Below, in pieces: positions 1 through 10,962 of a stretch of DNA of 35,598 nt. The translations under genes and the position numbers were made by a program. The notes under the pieces were generated by a model. That model made no database searches and was not told the DNA's origin. It saw nothing but the letters and a program-made list of their open reading frames with translations. The DNA comes from Nocardiopsis alkaliphila YIM 80379 (GTDB lineage Bacteria; Actinomycetota; Actinomycetes; Streptosporangiales; Streptosporangiaceae): contig NZ_ANBD01000050.1 in the NCBI RefSeq assembly GCF_000341005.1, positions 1 to 35,598 of the forward strand. The letters run 5' to 3'. Numbering within the stretch: the first letter of the stretch is position 1; the number at the start of each line of letters is the position of its first letter.

Positions 1-3066
<3,066 letters not shown>

Positions 3067-3072
3067 CCAGCA

Positions 3073-3714
3073 GTGACTCAGAAGGCCAACATCCTCCTCG
3101 TCGACGACCGTGACGAGAACCTCATCGCGCTGGAGGCGGCCCTCACCTCCCTGGACCAGAACCTGGTGCGGGCCAACTCCGGCGAGGAAGCTCTGAAACA
3201 CCTTCTGGGCACCGACTTCGCGGTCATCCTGCTCGACGTGATCATGCCGGGGATGGACGGCTACGAGACCGCCGCGCACATCAAGCAACGGGAGAAGACC
3301 AAGGACGTGCCGATCATCTTCCTGACCGCCCAGGAATTCGATCGGCACCAGGTCTTTCGCGGCTACTCCTCCCGGGCGGTGGACTTCCTCATCAAGCCGT
3401 TCGATCCGTGGATGCTGCGTTCCAAGGTCGAGGTGTTCGTCGAACTGCACCAGCTCAAGGCACAGATGCGCGAACAGGCCCGCTCCCTGCAAAGGATGCT
3501 CAACCAGGAGAGGGGAGAGCCGGTCAAGGTCCTGGTCGAACAACTCTCCCAGCGCTCCCGTCAAGTGCAGACGGACCTGTCCGCCCTACGCGAGCACATC
3601 ATCGACAACTACCAGGAGATCGACCAGCCGCTGGTGGAGGCCGTTCGCCGGGTGGACCGGTCGGCCTCACACCTGTCCACCCTGGTCGACACCCTGCACG
3701 GCCCCGAAGAATAA
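3073..3714 (+). CDS. osaB: Receiver-only response regulator with coiled-coil tail, OsaB-like
   Basis: The protein has 213 residues and a GTG start. It lies 6 bp after the hybrid kinase stop, so the two genes are surely co-transcribed. Residues 1-125 form a complete receiver domain: acidic pair D11/D12, phospho-acceptor D55 in LLDVIMPG, T85 and K108 in LIKPFD. Residues 130-213 are helical and charged, probably a coiled coil, and contain no recognisable DNA-binding, enzymatic or RNA-binding output domain. It therefore probably acts by protein-protein contact with a downstream partner. In S. coelicolor OsaB sits next to OsaA and is required for growth at high osmolarity; I assign the name by architecture and adjacency. 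The sensor it answers to is most likely the kinase upstream. Confidence 0.85.
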   Translation: MTQKANILLVDDRDENLIALEAALTSLDQNLVRANSGEEALKHLLGTDFAVILLDVIMPGMDGYETAAHIKQREKTKDVPIIFLTAQEFDRHQVFRGYSSRAVDFLIKPFDPWMLRSKVEVFVELHQLKAQMREQARSLQRMLNQERGEPVKVLVEQLSQRSRQVQTDLSALREHIIDNYQEIDQPLVEAVRRVDRSASHLSTLVDTLHGPEE

Positions 3715-3722
3715 AGGGACGA

Positions 3723-3743
3723 TTCGGGTGAAAGTGGCCCGAA
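3723..3743. terminator. Weak hairpin between convergent genes
   Basis: A short inverted repeat TTCGGG-(9 nt)-CCCGAA lies in the 36-bp gap between the receiver gene and the convergent PAS-GAF gene. It has only six base pairs and no T-run. It may serve as a shared terminator, but the support is position and symmetry alone. Confidence 0.35.
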
Positions 3744-3750
3744 GGCCTCC

Positions 3751-4917
3751 TCAGTCGGAGCGAGGCGGCAGGGCCAGACCGATGTGTTCACCGATCTCCT
3801 CGATCAGCCCCAGGTCGGCCAGGCGGAAGCTGCCCCGGTTGCTGCGGCGGATCAGGGTGAGCGCGCCCCGCACCCCCCGGCTGCCGCGCAACGGCACCGA
3901 CAACAACGAACCCGCGCCCAGGGCGCCCAGGACCGGTGCCCGAGAACGCATTCGGCCGAGCACCGAGGGGTCCTCGATCAACGGGAACAACAACGACTGG
4001 CCCCGCCCCAGAACCTCACCGAGGACGTCGGAATCGCCCGGAGGTAGGGACGCCACCTCCTCGCGCTGTCCCTTCGGGGCGTCCGCCGGGCCGACGACCG
4101 CGGCGCGGCGGGCCTCTCGGGGGCCCTCCGGTAGGTCGCAGACGTCGATGAGCACCCAGTCCGCGTAGGACTCGGCCAACAGGTCGGCGGCGTCGGTCAG
4201 TGCCAGGCCCTTGGTGGGAGTGGTACCGCGCAGGAGCAGGCGGGTCATCCGGGTGAGCACGTCCAGCCGCCGGGCGGCCAACACCACCACTTGGTCCTCC
4301 ACCTCCGGTTCGAGGGGGGCCGGGCCCTCTTCCGCCAAGCCGTTCATCGGTGGTGACATCGCCACCAGGACCAGCGGTTGGGCCTCGGTGGGCAGAGCCA
4401 ACCTGGTCAGGGTCAGATGCACGTCCTCTGCCCATCCCCGCATGGCCAGTCTCGACTCCAGGGACGCGGGGCCGTCTCCGCGCAGTACCGCCGCCAACCA
4501 CGACTGCATCGCGGCGCGCTTGCGCAGATCAACGAAGTGGGCGAAGAGTTTGCCGGTGAGGTAACCGGTGGCACCACCCAGGCGGTCGGCTCCGGCGTTG
4601 TTGATCCGACGGATGTAGCCGTCGTGATCCAGGAGCACCACGGGGACGCTCAACTCGTTGAACATCGCCCGCAGCAGGGTGCGGTCGTTGTCGTCTCCGC
4701 CGCGACGGGGCTCGGTGGCGCCGCTGTGGGTACGCGCCAATTCCGTCCCCGCCTGGACCAGCAGTCGTTCGGCGTACTCCAGTTCGGCGAGCGCGGCCTC
4801 TCCGGTGCCTTGGGCGTCGTCCGGGTACGTGGCATGGGTGTTGCGCAACGCCGCGACACGTTCCCCCAGCGCAGTGATCTCGCGTTGTAGATCGGCGAGG
4901 TTGTCCGACACGCTCAC
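3751..4917 (-). CDS. PAS-GAF sensor protein without an output domain
   Basis: The protein has 388 residues and starts at a GTG preceded by GGGGAG. Residues 1-65 are a helical, Glu-rich leader; residues about 80-190 look like a PAS fold (VPVVLLDHDGYIRRINNAGADRL at the start of the sheet); residues about 230-385 look like a GAF domain ending in GLIEEIGEHIGLAL. In actinobacteria PAS-GAF proteins commonly continue into a PP2C phosphatase or HATPase domain (for example OsaC, encoded next to osaAB in S. coelicolor). Here the stop comes right after GAF, so no catalytic output is present. It converges on the OsaB-like gene and diverges from the ANTAR gene. It may be a stand-alone ligand or redox sensor that acts by contact with a neighbour. 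The domain calls are fairly sure; the function is not known. Confidence 0.75.
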   Translation of the reverse strand: MSVSDNLADLQREITALGERVAALRNTHATYPDDAQGTGEAALAELEYAERLLVQAGTELARTHSGATEPRRGGDDNDRTLLRAMFNELSVPVVLLDHDGYIRRINNAGADRLGGATGYLTGKLFAHFVDLRKRAAMQSWLAAVLRGDGPASLESRLAMRGWAEDVHLTLTRLALPTEAQPLVLVAMSPPMNGLAEEGPAPLEPEVEDQVVVLAARRLDVLTRMTRLLLRGTTPTKGLALTDAADLLAESYADWVLIDVCDLPEGPREARRAAVVGPADAPKGQREEVASLPPGDSDVLGEVLGRGQSLLFPLIEDPSVLGRMRSRAPVLGALGAGSLLSVPLRGSRGVRGALTLIRRSNRGSFRLADLGLIEEIGEHIGLALPPRSD

Positions 4918-5079
4918 GGTCTCCCCGTCGTCTTCGAGGGCGTCTTGGCGGTGCCCGTCGGGATCAGCACCGGCACCGGGGCCGAGCAGCGAATGGCGGA
5001 ACGCTCCGATGTCCGGTCAAGGCCCTCATGAAGGTTACCTTTGGTGCGGAAGACGGCACGCGCGGAGGAGGTTCATACG

Positions 5080-5862
5080 GTGTGGATCGAACACCTCGCT
5101 CGTGACATCGGTGCGCTGGGACGGGAGGAGAACACCGCCTCCGAACGCGCACTGGACCAGATGAGTCGGGCAGCGGCCCTGGGGGTGCCCGGGTGCTCGG
5201 CCGCCCTGGTGGTGCTCTGGCGCGAGGTCGTGGGCAAGGACGGCCTCCGACGTCACGTGGTCACCGACTACGGGGCCTCACACGCAGACCTCTCCGAGGC
5301 CTTCGAGTACCAGTACACGACCGACCAGGGGCCCACCGTGGAAGCCGTCCGCGAGATGCGTCAGGTTCGGGTCCTGGACGTGCTGCGCGAACACCGCTGG
5401 CCGCGTTACACCAGCATGGCGGTCCAGTGCGGGGACCGCTCCTCCATCACCCAACCCAGCAAACTCACCGGCGAGGGGGACGAGGACCGTGTCCTCACCT
5501 TCGGGGTGCACTCCGGGCGTGCCGACGCCTTCGACGAAGGGGTGGTCCCCGAACTCACCGCCCTGTTGGCCGAACACGCGGCGATGGCGCTACAGACGGC
5601 GGGACGGCGGGCCGACGCCGCCCGCGAGTCCGCGCACATGCGTCGGGCCATGTCGGCGCGAACGGTGATCGACCAGGCCAAGGGGATCATCATGCACGCG
5701 AAGGGCTGTGACGCCGACGCGGCTTTCGCCGCTCTGCGGGAGGTGGCCCAACGCAACCGCAAACGTGTGGTGGAGGTCGCCCGGGACTTGGTCGCGGAGA
5801 GTACCGGTTCACGGCCACAGCCGTCTCCACGCCGGAGGCGGACCGGCCTGGACGGGCGGTGA
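5080..5862 (+). CDS. GAF-ANTAR domain regulator
   Basis: I place the start at GTG 5080 because GGAGGAG lies at 5064-5070, nine bases upstream; the frame is open further upstream from TTG 5041 but that start has no ribosome site. The protein is 260 residues. Residues about 15-170 are GAF-like, and residues about 185-245 are a clear ANTAR domain (SARTVIDQAKGIIM, then a second helix pair with alternating A and R/K and the closing VVEVARDLV). ANTAR proteins bind paired hexaloop hairpins in mRNA and prevent transcription termination. In actinobacteria GAF-ANTAR proteins are numerous and most targets are unknown. The gene diverges from the PAS-GAF gene and precedes the STAS gene by 124 bp. Confidence 0.85.
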   Translation: MWIEHLARDIGALGREENTASERALDQMSRAAALGVPGCSAALVVLWREVVGKDGLRRHVVTDYGASHADLSEAFEYQYTTDQGPTVEAVREMRQVRVLDVLREHRWPRYTSMAVQCGDRSSITQPSKLTGEGDEDRVLTFGVHSGRADAFDEGVVPELTALLAEHAAMALQTAGRRADAARESAHMRRAMSARTVIDQAKGIIMHAKGCDADAAFAALREVAQRNRKRVVEVARDLVAESTGSRPQPSPRRRRTGLDGR

Positions 5863-5986
5863 ACGAGGTGGTCGTCGGAGTGAACGACCTGGCGACAACG
5901 CCGTGACGAGTCCCGAGTGTGACCCGAACACGTCATGATGGGGGTCCGGGTCCGCCCGGCGCACGTGAACGACAAGGAGAACGACC

Positions 5987-6331
5987 GTGAGGTCAGACAT
6001 CTCGATCCGCAGTGAGGATGGTGTCGCCGTCGTGACACCCGTGGGTGAGATGGACGCGGTCACGTCCCCCGCCTTGGCCCGGGTGTTGGACGAGGTCCTG
6101 TCCGAAGTCCCCAAGGGTGTGGTGGTGGACCTGGCCAAGGTGGGTTTTTGTGACTCCCGGTGCATCGGGGTGCTGGTCGCCGCCTTTCGGCAGGCCAGGG
6201 ACCTCGACATCGGGTTCGTCGTGACCGAACCCCAGCAGCAGGTGAATCGGTTGTTCGTGATCGCGGGGATCGACCAGGTCATCCCGATCAAGGCTCGAAC
6301 CAATGACGCGGTGGTCGATCTCAAGGGCTGA
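5987..6331 (+). CDS. STAS-domain anti-sigma factor antagonist
   Basis: The protein has 114 residues and a GTG start preceded by AAGGAG. The whole protein is one STAS domain of the SpoIIAA/RsbV type. The loop that carries the regulatory serine reads FCDSRCIGVL with Ser57 in the canonical DS(x)xG position, so it should be switchable by phosphorylation. In the unphosphorylated state such proteins bind anti-sigma kinases and free the sigma factor. The next gene, on the opposite strand and overlapping the last 11 bp, encodes an HATPase of the kind that could phosphorylate it. No sigma factor gene is nearby, so the controlled factor is encoded elsewhere. Confidence 0.88.
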   Translation: MRSDISIRSEDGVAVVTPVGEMDAVTSPALARVLDEVLSEVPKGVVVDLAKVGFCDSRCIGVLVAAFRQARDLDIGFVVTEPQQQVNRLFVIAGIDQVIPIKARTNDAVVDLKG

Positions 6332-7289
6332 GCGAGACGCCGCACAACCCTTCGTCGCCGTCGCCGGAGTCCGACCTCGGGGTACGGTCCATGAAGTGCA
6401 ATCGGATCAGTGAACCTTCCTCATCCCCGCAGATCTCCATGTATTCGCAGATCTGCCGGGTGATCCATAACCCGTACCCACGCGGACGCAGACCTTCGGC
6501 GGGGCGATAACCGGCCAGCGGGTCGGTGAGCCCGCCGTGTTCGTCGAAGACGTCGCACACCCACCGGTCAGGCCCCCGCCACACCTGCACGGTGCCCTTG
6601 CCCGCGCCGTGTTCGAGCACGTTGGCGGCGAGCTCGTTCACCGCCATCACCAGGCCGTCGGTACGGTCCGGAGGGAACCCCAGGGCGTGTCCCAGGGCCT
6701 CGACGTCCAGACGCAGTCGGGGAAGGGATGGATGGACCTCCAACCGGTGCACCGGTCCGGTCACGGGCAACGGCTCGGGTGTCCGGGGACGATCGCCGAA
6801 GACCGCGGTTCCCCGGTAGGCGGGGTTGGGGCGGGGCCCGTGCTCGTCCACGAGGGTGGGGTGGGTGGCCAGCACCGCCGCACGTGCGTCCGGAGTGAGC
6901 CTTGGTTCGTCATGGACACACAGCAAGCGCATCCGTGTCGGAGCCAGCGCCGTATCCAGTACGGATTCCAACCGGTGCCACTCCCTGGCCTCCATCACGC
7001 CGCCAACGTCCGTGGGCGGCTCCGCCACCACACTGACGGTTTCGTGCAGCAGGGACATACGGTGCAGTGCGGCCAGGGTACGGCCGGGGGCGTCATAGAG
7101 GGAGCCCTGGTCGATGACACGGACCCGGCCGCGCTCCTGAGGGCTGAGCCCATTGAGGAGCGCGGCCGGATCGGCCACGGCGAGCACGGTGTGCCCTGCT
7201 TCGCGTACGGCGGAGCGGAGCCGTTTCCGCGTCACCTCGTGGAACCGTCTCCCACGGCGAAAGAGCAGCCCCTGGTGTTCGAAGGTCAT
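6321..7289 (-). CDS. MEDS-domain / HATPase anti-sigma-type regulator
   Basis: The start is taken as ATG 7289 (MTFEHQGLLF), because the open frame upstream of it lies inside the glycosyltransferase gene. The protein has 322 residues. Residues 1-155 resemble the MEDS sensory domain (HQGLLFRRGRRF..., then ATHPTLV near 141-147). Residues 185-305 are an RsbW-like HATPase: N-box NELAANVLEHG at 218-228, a degenerate G1 box DVFDEHGG at 246-253 and a G2 box RGYGLW at 270-275. It is likely a serine kinase/anti-sigma factor or a remnant that binds a STAS partner. It is 16 bp downstream of the glycosyltransferase gene on the same strand, so they form an operon. Its 3' end overlaps the convergent STAS gene by 11 bp. 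Confidence 0.82.
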   Translation of the reverse strand: MTFEHQGLLFRRGRRFHEVTRKRLRSAVREAGHTVLAVADPAALLNGLSPQERGRVRVIDQGSLYDAPGRTLAALHRMSLLHETVSVVAEPPTDVGGVMEAREWHRLESVLDTALAPTRMRLLCVHDEPRLTPDARAAVLATHPTLVDEHGPRPNPAYRGTAVFGDRPRTPEPLPVTGPVHRLEVHPSLPRLRLDVEALGHALGFPPDRTDGLVMAVNELAANVLEHGAGKGTVQVWRGPDRWVCDVFDEHGGLTDPLAGYRPAEGLRPRGYGLWITRQICEYMEICGDEEGSLIRLHFMDRTPRSDSGDGDEGLCGVSLSP

Positions 7290-7305
7290 GGTCGTCGCAG
7301 AACGT

Positions 7306-8580
7306 TCAGTTCGAGGCACCGGATAGGAGGAGTTCGGTGTCCTCCTCTTCGGCGGCGGCCCGCCCGGCCTGCGTCGGTCGGGAACGTTCGTAGGCGATCT
7401 CGGTCTCCACGGCGATGCGCTGCCAGGTGAAGCGGGAGCGAGCACGGTCGACGGCGGCGATGCCATAGGCGGTGCTCATGGTGGGCGTGTTGAGAACGGC
7501 GCGGACCGAGCGGGCGACCTCGTCGGGCCGTCCGAAACGCATGAGCACACCGCTGGTGCGGTGCAGAACCGCGCCGGGCACGGCGCCCGTGGCTGTGGCG
7601 ACGACGGGCAGGCCGCAGGCCATGGCCTCCAAGACCGCACCGCCGTAGGGGTCGTAGGAGGCGGCGGAGACGTACACGTCGGCCGAGCGCAATAGACGGG
7701 GAAGCTCCTTGCGCTCCACCGGGCCGGTCAGGTGTACACGGTCGTCCACTCCGGCCTCCTTGGCCAAGAGTTCGATCCGGCGAGCGTTCTCGTCGAGGGC
7801 GACCGACCGGTCCTCGGTGCTGGAGACCAACAACAGTTCGGCCTCGGGAAGGCGGACCATCGCCTCCACCAGACGTTCGGCGCCGCCGGCCTCGGTCAGC
7901 GAGGTCACCGAGATCAGCCGGGGACGCTCCTCGCGGCGGGTGTTCCATGGCTCGGCGGAGGCGCTGCCCTCGACACTGAAGTGGTCGGAGTCCACACCGA
8001 ACGGCACCACGCTCACCTGGTGGCGGGGCACGCCCAGGCGGGCCAGTTCCCCCTGTTGGTCGGTGGAGTTGACCAGGACGTGGTCGGCGCGGGAGGCCAG
8101 GATCGTCTCCATGCGGGCGCGGTCGGGTCGGTGCGCGAGGCCGGAGCGTTGCTCGCTGGCGTTGAGGGAGTGGAAGGTCTGCACGATGGGCGCCCCGCTC
8201 CGGTCCCTCTCGCCGTGCGCTTGGGCGTGGAGCGCGGCCAGCCCGCTGGTCCAGCCGATGGCGTGCAGGACGTCGGGAGCGTCCTCGGCGAGCAAGGTGG
8301 ACAGGGCGGTGCCGAAGAGGCCGGTGTGCTCGGCGTGCTCGGTCTCATCCAGTACTCGGGCGGGTCCGGCGTCCAGGTAGCTGACGGAGACTCCGCGGGC
8401 CATCCGGGTGCGACCCTCGGGCTGGTCGGGGGCACTGCGACGGACGTAGACGGTCACCTTGTGACCGCGCTTGGCGAGCTGACGGGACACGGCGCACACG
8501 TGCAGACTCGCGGGGCAGGCGGGCTCGCCCCGGTGGGCGGGCAGAGGATTGGCGTGTTCGGCGATCATGGCGATCTTCAC
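7306..8580 (-). CDS. GT4-family glycosyltransferase
   Basis: The chosen start is GTG 8580 (V/M-KIAMIAEHANPL), preceded by AAGGAG about eleven bases away; an in-frame GTG at 8607 would give a longer form. The protein has 424 residues and two Rossmann halves. The N-terminal half contains the H-R-G-E loop and HVCAVSRQLAKRGHKVTVYV, typical of nucleotide-sugar glycosyltransferases with the GT-B fold. The C-terminal half holds the donor-binding motif DPYGGAVLEAMACGLPVVAT, equivalent to the EX7E motif of GT4 with Asp in place of the first Glu. The acceptor and sugar cannot be read from sequence. It is the first gene of a two-gene unit with the MEDS/HATPase gene, a pairing that suggests envelope or storage glycan synthesis linked to stress signalling. 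Confidence 0.85.
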   Translation of the reverse strand: MKIAMIAEHANPLPAHRGEPACPASLHVCAVSRQLAKRGHKVTVYVRRSAPDQPEGRTRMARGVSVSYLDAGPARVLDETEHAEHTGLFGTALSTLLAEDAPDVLHAIGWTSGLAALHAQAHGERDRSGAPIVQTFHSLNASEQRSGLAHRPDRARMETILASRADHVLVNSTDQQGELARLGVPRHQVSVVPFGVDSDHFSVEGSASAEPWNTRREERPRLISVTSLTEAGGAERLVEAMVRLPEAELLLVSSTEDRSVALDENARRIELLAKEAGVDDRVHLTGPVERKELPRLLRSADVYVSAASYDPYGGAVLEAMACGLPVVATATGAVPGAVLHRTSGVLMRFGRPDEVARSVRAVLNTPTMSTAYGIAAVDRARSRFTWQRIAVETEIAYERSRPTQAGRAAAEEEDTELLLSGASN

Positions 8581-9416
8581 TGGGCAGCACTCCTTGGACA
8601 CGGTCACGGTGTCCGTCGTGGGCGGTCCCGGGGGACTCCGGAGCGGGGAGTCGGAATCCTTCCGGGAATGGCTGGTCCGGCCCCGTGCCCTGCGGCCACC
8701 GGTGCTCCGAGGACGGAATCACCGGACGCCGTTGGGCACGGGGCGGGGGCATCAGACGAGTAGGAAGGGAACGGGCCCGGGCCTCGAACATGAAGGACTC
8801 CGGGCAGCACGCGGCACCGGGCGCACGCAGTACGCACGGAACGCGGGTTCTGGAATGAAGGGAACCGAGGGAGCGACGCATGACAGACCACACCAAACGA
8901 CCGTCGAGAGAGACTGGAAGCCACCGGGCGCACCTGTACTCAGGGCTCGCGCGGGGCGGGTCGTGTGTGTCTGCGTCTTAGACACCCAACGGTCTTCATT
9001 GTGCCAGAGACTTGGCGGGCCGACAACGCGCCATTGACCCCGGGATGGGCCTGAAACCTGATCGGCCGGCCGGTACCGGCCCCGGGCCTTGGTGTCGGGA
9101 GGGCGTCTGGACCGCGGATTCATCTGACCCGCCCTTGGGCACTGTTGGTCGGCTTCGGGCACCGCTAATGTCGGACCGGAACCGGGCCGGGGCGCGATAC
9201 CCCTCCCAGACCCCACCGTCACCACGCTTTCGGCGGTGGAAAGCGGGGTGGGAACTGCACATCCGGGTGTTTTCCGCCATGATGTACGCGGATTTTGACC
9301 GACTCCGGCGGTGGCTCGGTACGGTTGCAGAATCCAGACGTTGAACAGGACTCGACCAAGTCCGACGCGGGGCGTCGGGTAACCGGCCACGGCCGACGAA
9401 ACGGGAGGAAGGGCGT
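8581..9416. other. 836-bp gene-poor gap between divergent units
   Basis: No convincing gene is present: the open frames here lack ribosome sites, matches to known families and normal codon bias. The visible elements are inverted repeats. GTGTCT-(7 nt)-AGACAC occurs at 8967-8985 and contains the palindrome GTCTTAGAC. CGCTTTC-(7 nt)-GAAAGCG occurs at 9225-9245. TTGACC at 9295-9300 followed 19 bases later by TACGGT could be the promoter of the phosphatase gene. The gap must also hold the promoter of the glycosyltransferase operon on the minus strand, which I cannot pinpoint. Confidence 0.5.
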
Positions 9417-10178
9417 ATGGGTGTCGCTGGTGGGGAAGTCATTGTCACGGCCCTCACACACCGGGGCGCTATCCGCCCCGCCAATGAGGACTCCGTGGTC
9501 ATGGGTGCTCTCACCGTCGCCAGCGCGAACATGACCTCCCCGGTCCGCTGTGCGCTGCCGGTGAGTGAACCGGTCATTCTCGCGGTCGCGGACGGCATCG
9601 GTGGCCAGGCCGCCGGCGAGATCGCCTCCGAGCACGCCGTACACCGCATGGCCGAGATGGGACCGCGTCTGAACACCTCGGACGAGATCGGCCAACTCCT
9701 CACCCACATAGACGAGGAGATCAAGGACCACGCCTCCCAGCATCCCGAGTTCTCGGGAATGGGCACCACCGTCGCCGGGATCCTGCTCAACAGTGACGGA
9801 AACTTCTGGTTCAACGTCGGAGACTCGCGGACCTATCGACTGGAGGGAAGGCGCCTGCGTCAACTCTCCGAGGACGATTCCCCGGCCTTGCCGCCCTCCG
9901 AGGACGGCCGACCCGTCACCACCAACTTCATCACTCAGTCCCTGGGCGGCAGTTCGGGGGGGTCGATGGTCCCCCACGTGGGCCGTGACGAGGCCGCCGA
10001 TCCCAGCGCCTGGCTCATGTGCAGTGACGGTCTCTCCGACCTGGTGCTGTTGGAGGAGATGGAGCGCATCATCGCCGAGGCCGGCAGTGACGAGGCCGCC
10101 GTGCACGCTCTTTGGCAGGCGGCCATGAGTGCCGGAGGCAAGGACAACATCAGTATCCTGCTGGCCCGCCGCCACTAG
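9417..10178 (+). CDS. PPM/PP2C-family serine/threonine phosphatase
   Basis: The protein has 253 residues and an ATG start preceded by GGGAGGAAGG. It is a single PP2C catalytic domain with the metal-binding and catalytic motifs in order: HRGAIRPANEDS (residues about 15-26), VADGIGG (about 57-63), GMGTTVAG (about 114-121), GDSRTYRLEG (about 138-147), MCSDGLSD (about 201-208) and GGKDNISILLARR at the C-terminus. It has no transmembrane segment or extra sensor domain. Substrates may be Ser/Thr-kinase targets or phospho-STAS proteins such as those encoded nearby; PP2C enzymes reactivate STAS antagonists in partner switching. It is a single-gene unit closed by a hairpin at 10189-10224. Confidence 0.92.
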   Translation: MGVAGGEVIVTALTHRGAIRPANEDSVVMGALTVASANMTSPVRCALPVSEPVILAVADGIGGQAAGEIASEHAVHRMAEMGPRLNTSDEIGQLLTHIDEEIKDHASQHPEFSGMGTTVAGILLNSDGNFWFNVGDSRTYRLEGRRLRQLSEDDSPALPPSEDGRPVTTNFITQSLGGSSGGSMVPHVGRDEAADPSAWLMCSDGLSDLVLLEEMERIIAEAGSDEAAVHALWQAAMSAGGKDNISILLARRH

Positions 10179-10188
10179 GGGAATGGTG

Positions 10189-10224
10189 AAGGGCCCATTC
10201 ACGGTGTGTGTGAACGGGCCCCTT
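10189..10224. terminator. Hairpin terminator between phosphatase and copC-like genes
   Basis: An imperfect stem of about 14 bp (AAGGGCCCATTCAC at 10189-10202 against GTGAACGGGCCCCTT at 10210-10224) with one bulge and one G-T pair lies 10 bp after the phosphatase stop and 20 bp from the convergent copC-like stop. Its position fits a bidirectional terminator. There is only a short T-rich tail, as usual in high-GC actinobacteria. Confidence 0.7.
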
Positions 10225-10244
10225 GTGTCGTCCGTGGACCGTGG

Positions 10245-10856
10245 TTACTCGGTGGAACCCGGACGCTTGCGCATCCGGACCACCAAGATCACGATCAAAC
10301 CGATGACGGCGAGTGTGGCGACGCCACCGAGCAGGAGCATGGTTCCCGATCCGCTCTCGGCCGCGGGTTCCTCGGCGGCGGCCGGGGATTCCTCGACCTC
10401 CTCGGCCGGCTGTTCGGTCTCGGTGGGCTCTTCCTCCTCCTCGACTGGCTCCTCCGGGGCGGCCGCGGTGATGGCCTCCTCGGTCACCGTGAAGGTGAGG
10501 GTGTCCTGGATCGGGTGGCCGTCGGAGGAGACCACGCGGTAGGAGATGTCGTACTCACCGGCCTCGTCCAGCGGGGCCAGGTCCACGGACACGTTCGGAC
10601 CGTCGAAGGTCAGCTCACCGTCCTCGTACTGGGTCTCACCGTCGGGGCCGGTCACGACGATCGCGCTGCCGCCACCGCCTTCCGCCGGAGAGTTGTTGAA
10701 GGTCAGCAGGACCTCCTCGGGAACGGTCTCCAAGGTGGCGCCGTCCTCGGGGTCCGAGGCGATGAGGACGTCGTGGGCGAGGGCGGGGGAGGGCGCCAGC
10801 AGCAGGGCCGCCGCGGCGAGGGGGGTGATCAGGGTTGCGGTGCGGAGCTTTCTCAT
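10245..10856 (-). CDS. CopC-domain copper-binding protein, membrane anchored
   Basis: The start is ATG 10856 with GGAGAG just upstream. The protein has 203 residues: a signal peptide (residues 1-27, ending ALA), a CopC domain (28-125) starting at the mature N-terminal His28 (AHDVLIASDPEDGA) and ending in the typical YRVVSSDGHPI (Asp112, His114), a Glu/Pro/Ala-rich linker (126-170) and one C-terminal transmembrane helix (about 172-193) followed by RMRKR. In CopC the mature N-terminal His and the later Asp and His coordinate Cu(II). The layout is that of YcnJ/CopC-type proteins held at the outer face of the membrane. The next gene encodes a membrane protein with a histidine-rich loop. Confidence 0.88.
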   Translation of the reverse strand: MRKLRTATLITPLAAAALLLAPSPALAHDVLIASDPEDGATLETVPEEVLLTFNNSPAEGGGGSAIVVTGPDGETQYEDGELTFDGPNVSVDLAPLDEAGEYDISYRVVSSDGHPIQDTLTFTVTEEAITAAAPEEPVEEEEEPTETEQPAEEVEESPAAAEEPAAESGSGTMLLLGGVATLAVIGLIVILVVRMRKRPGSTE

Positions 10857-10962
10857 GCTCTCTCCAAGGCCGTGGGTGCGGTTCGTGGCCGGAGGGCACG
10901 TATCGGGCCGTGCTCGTCCGGGTTCTCTTCGGGGGTGCCCCGAGGCGTCGTGTACGGGGGTA

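Noticed and set aside
8752..9390. Minus-strand open frame of 212 codons in the gap before the phosphatase gene
   Set aside because: It has no ribosome site, a Pro/Arg/Ser-rich composition and no recognisable motif.
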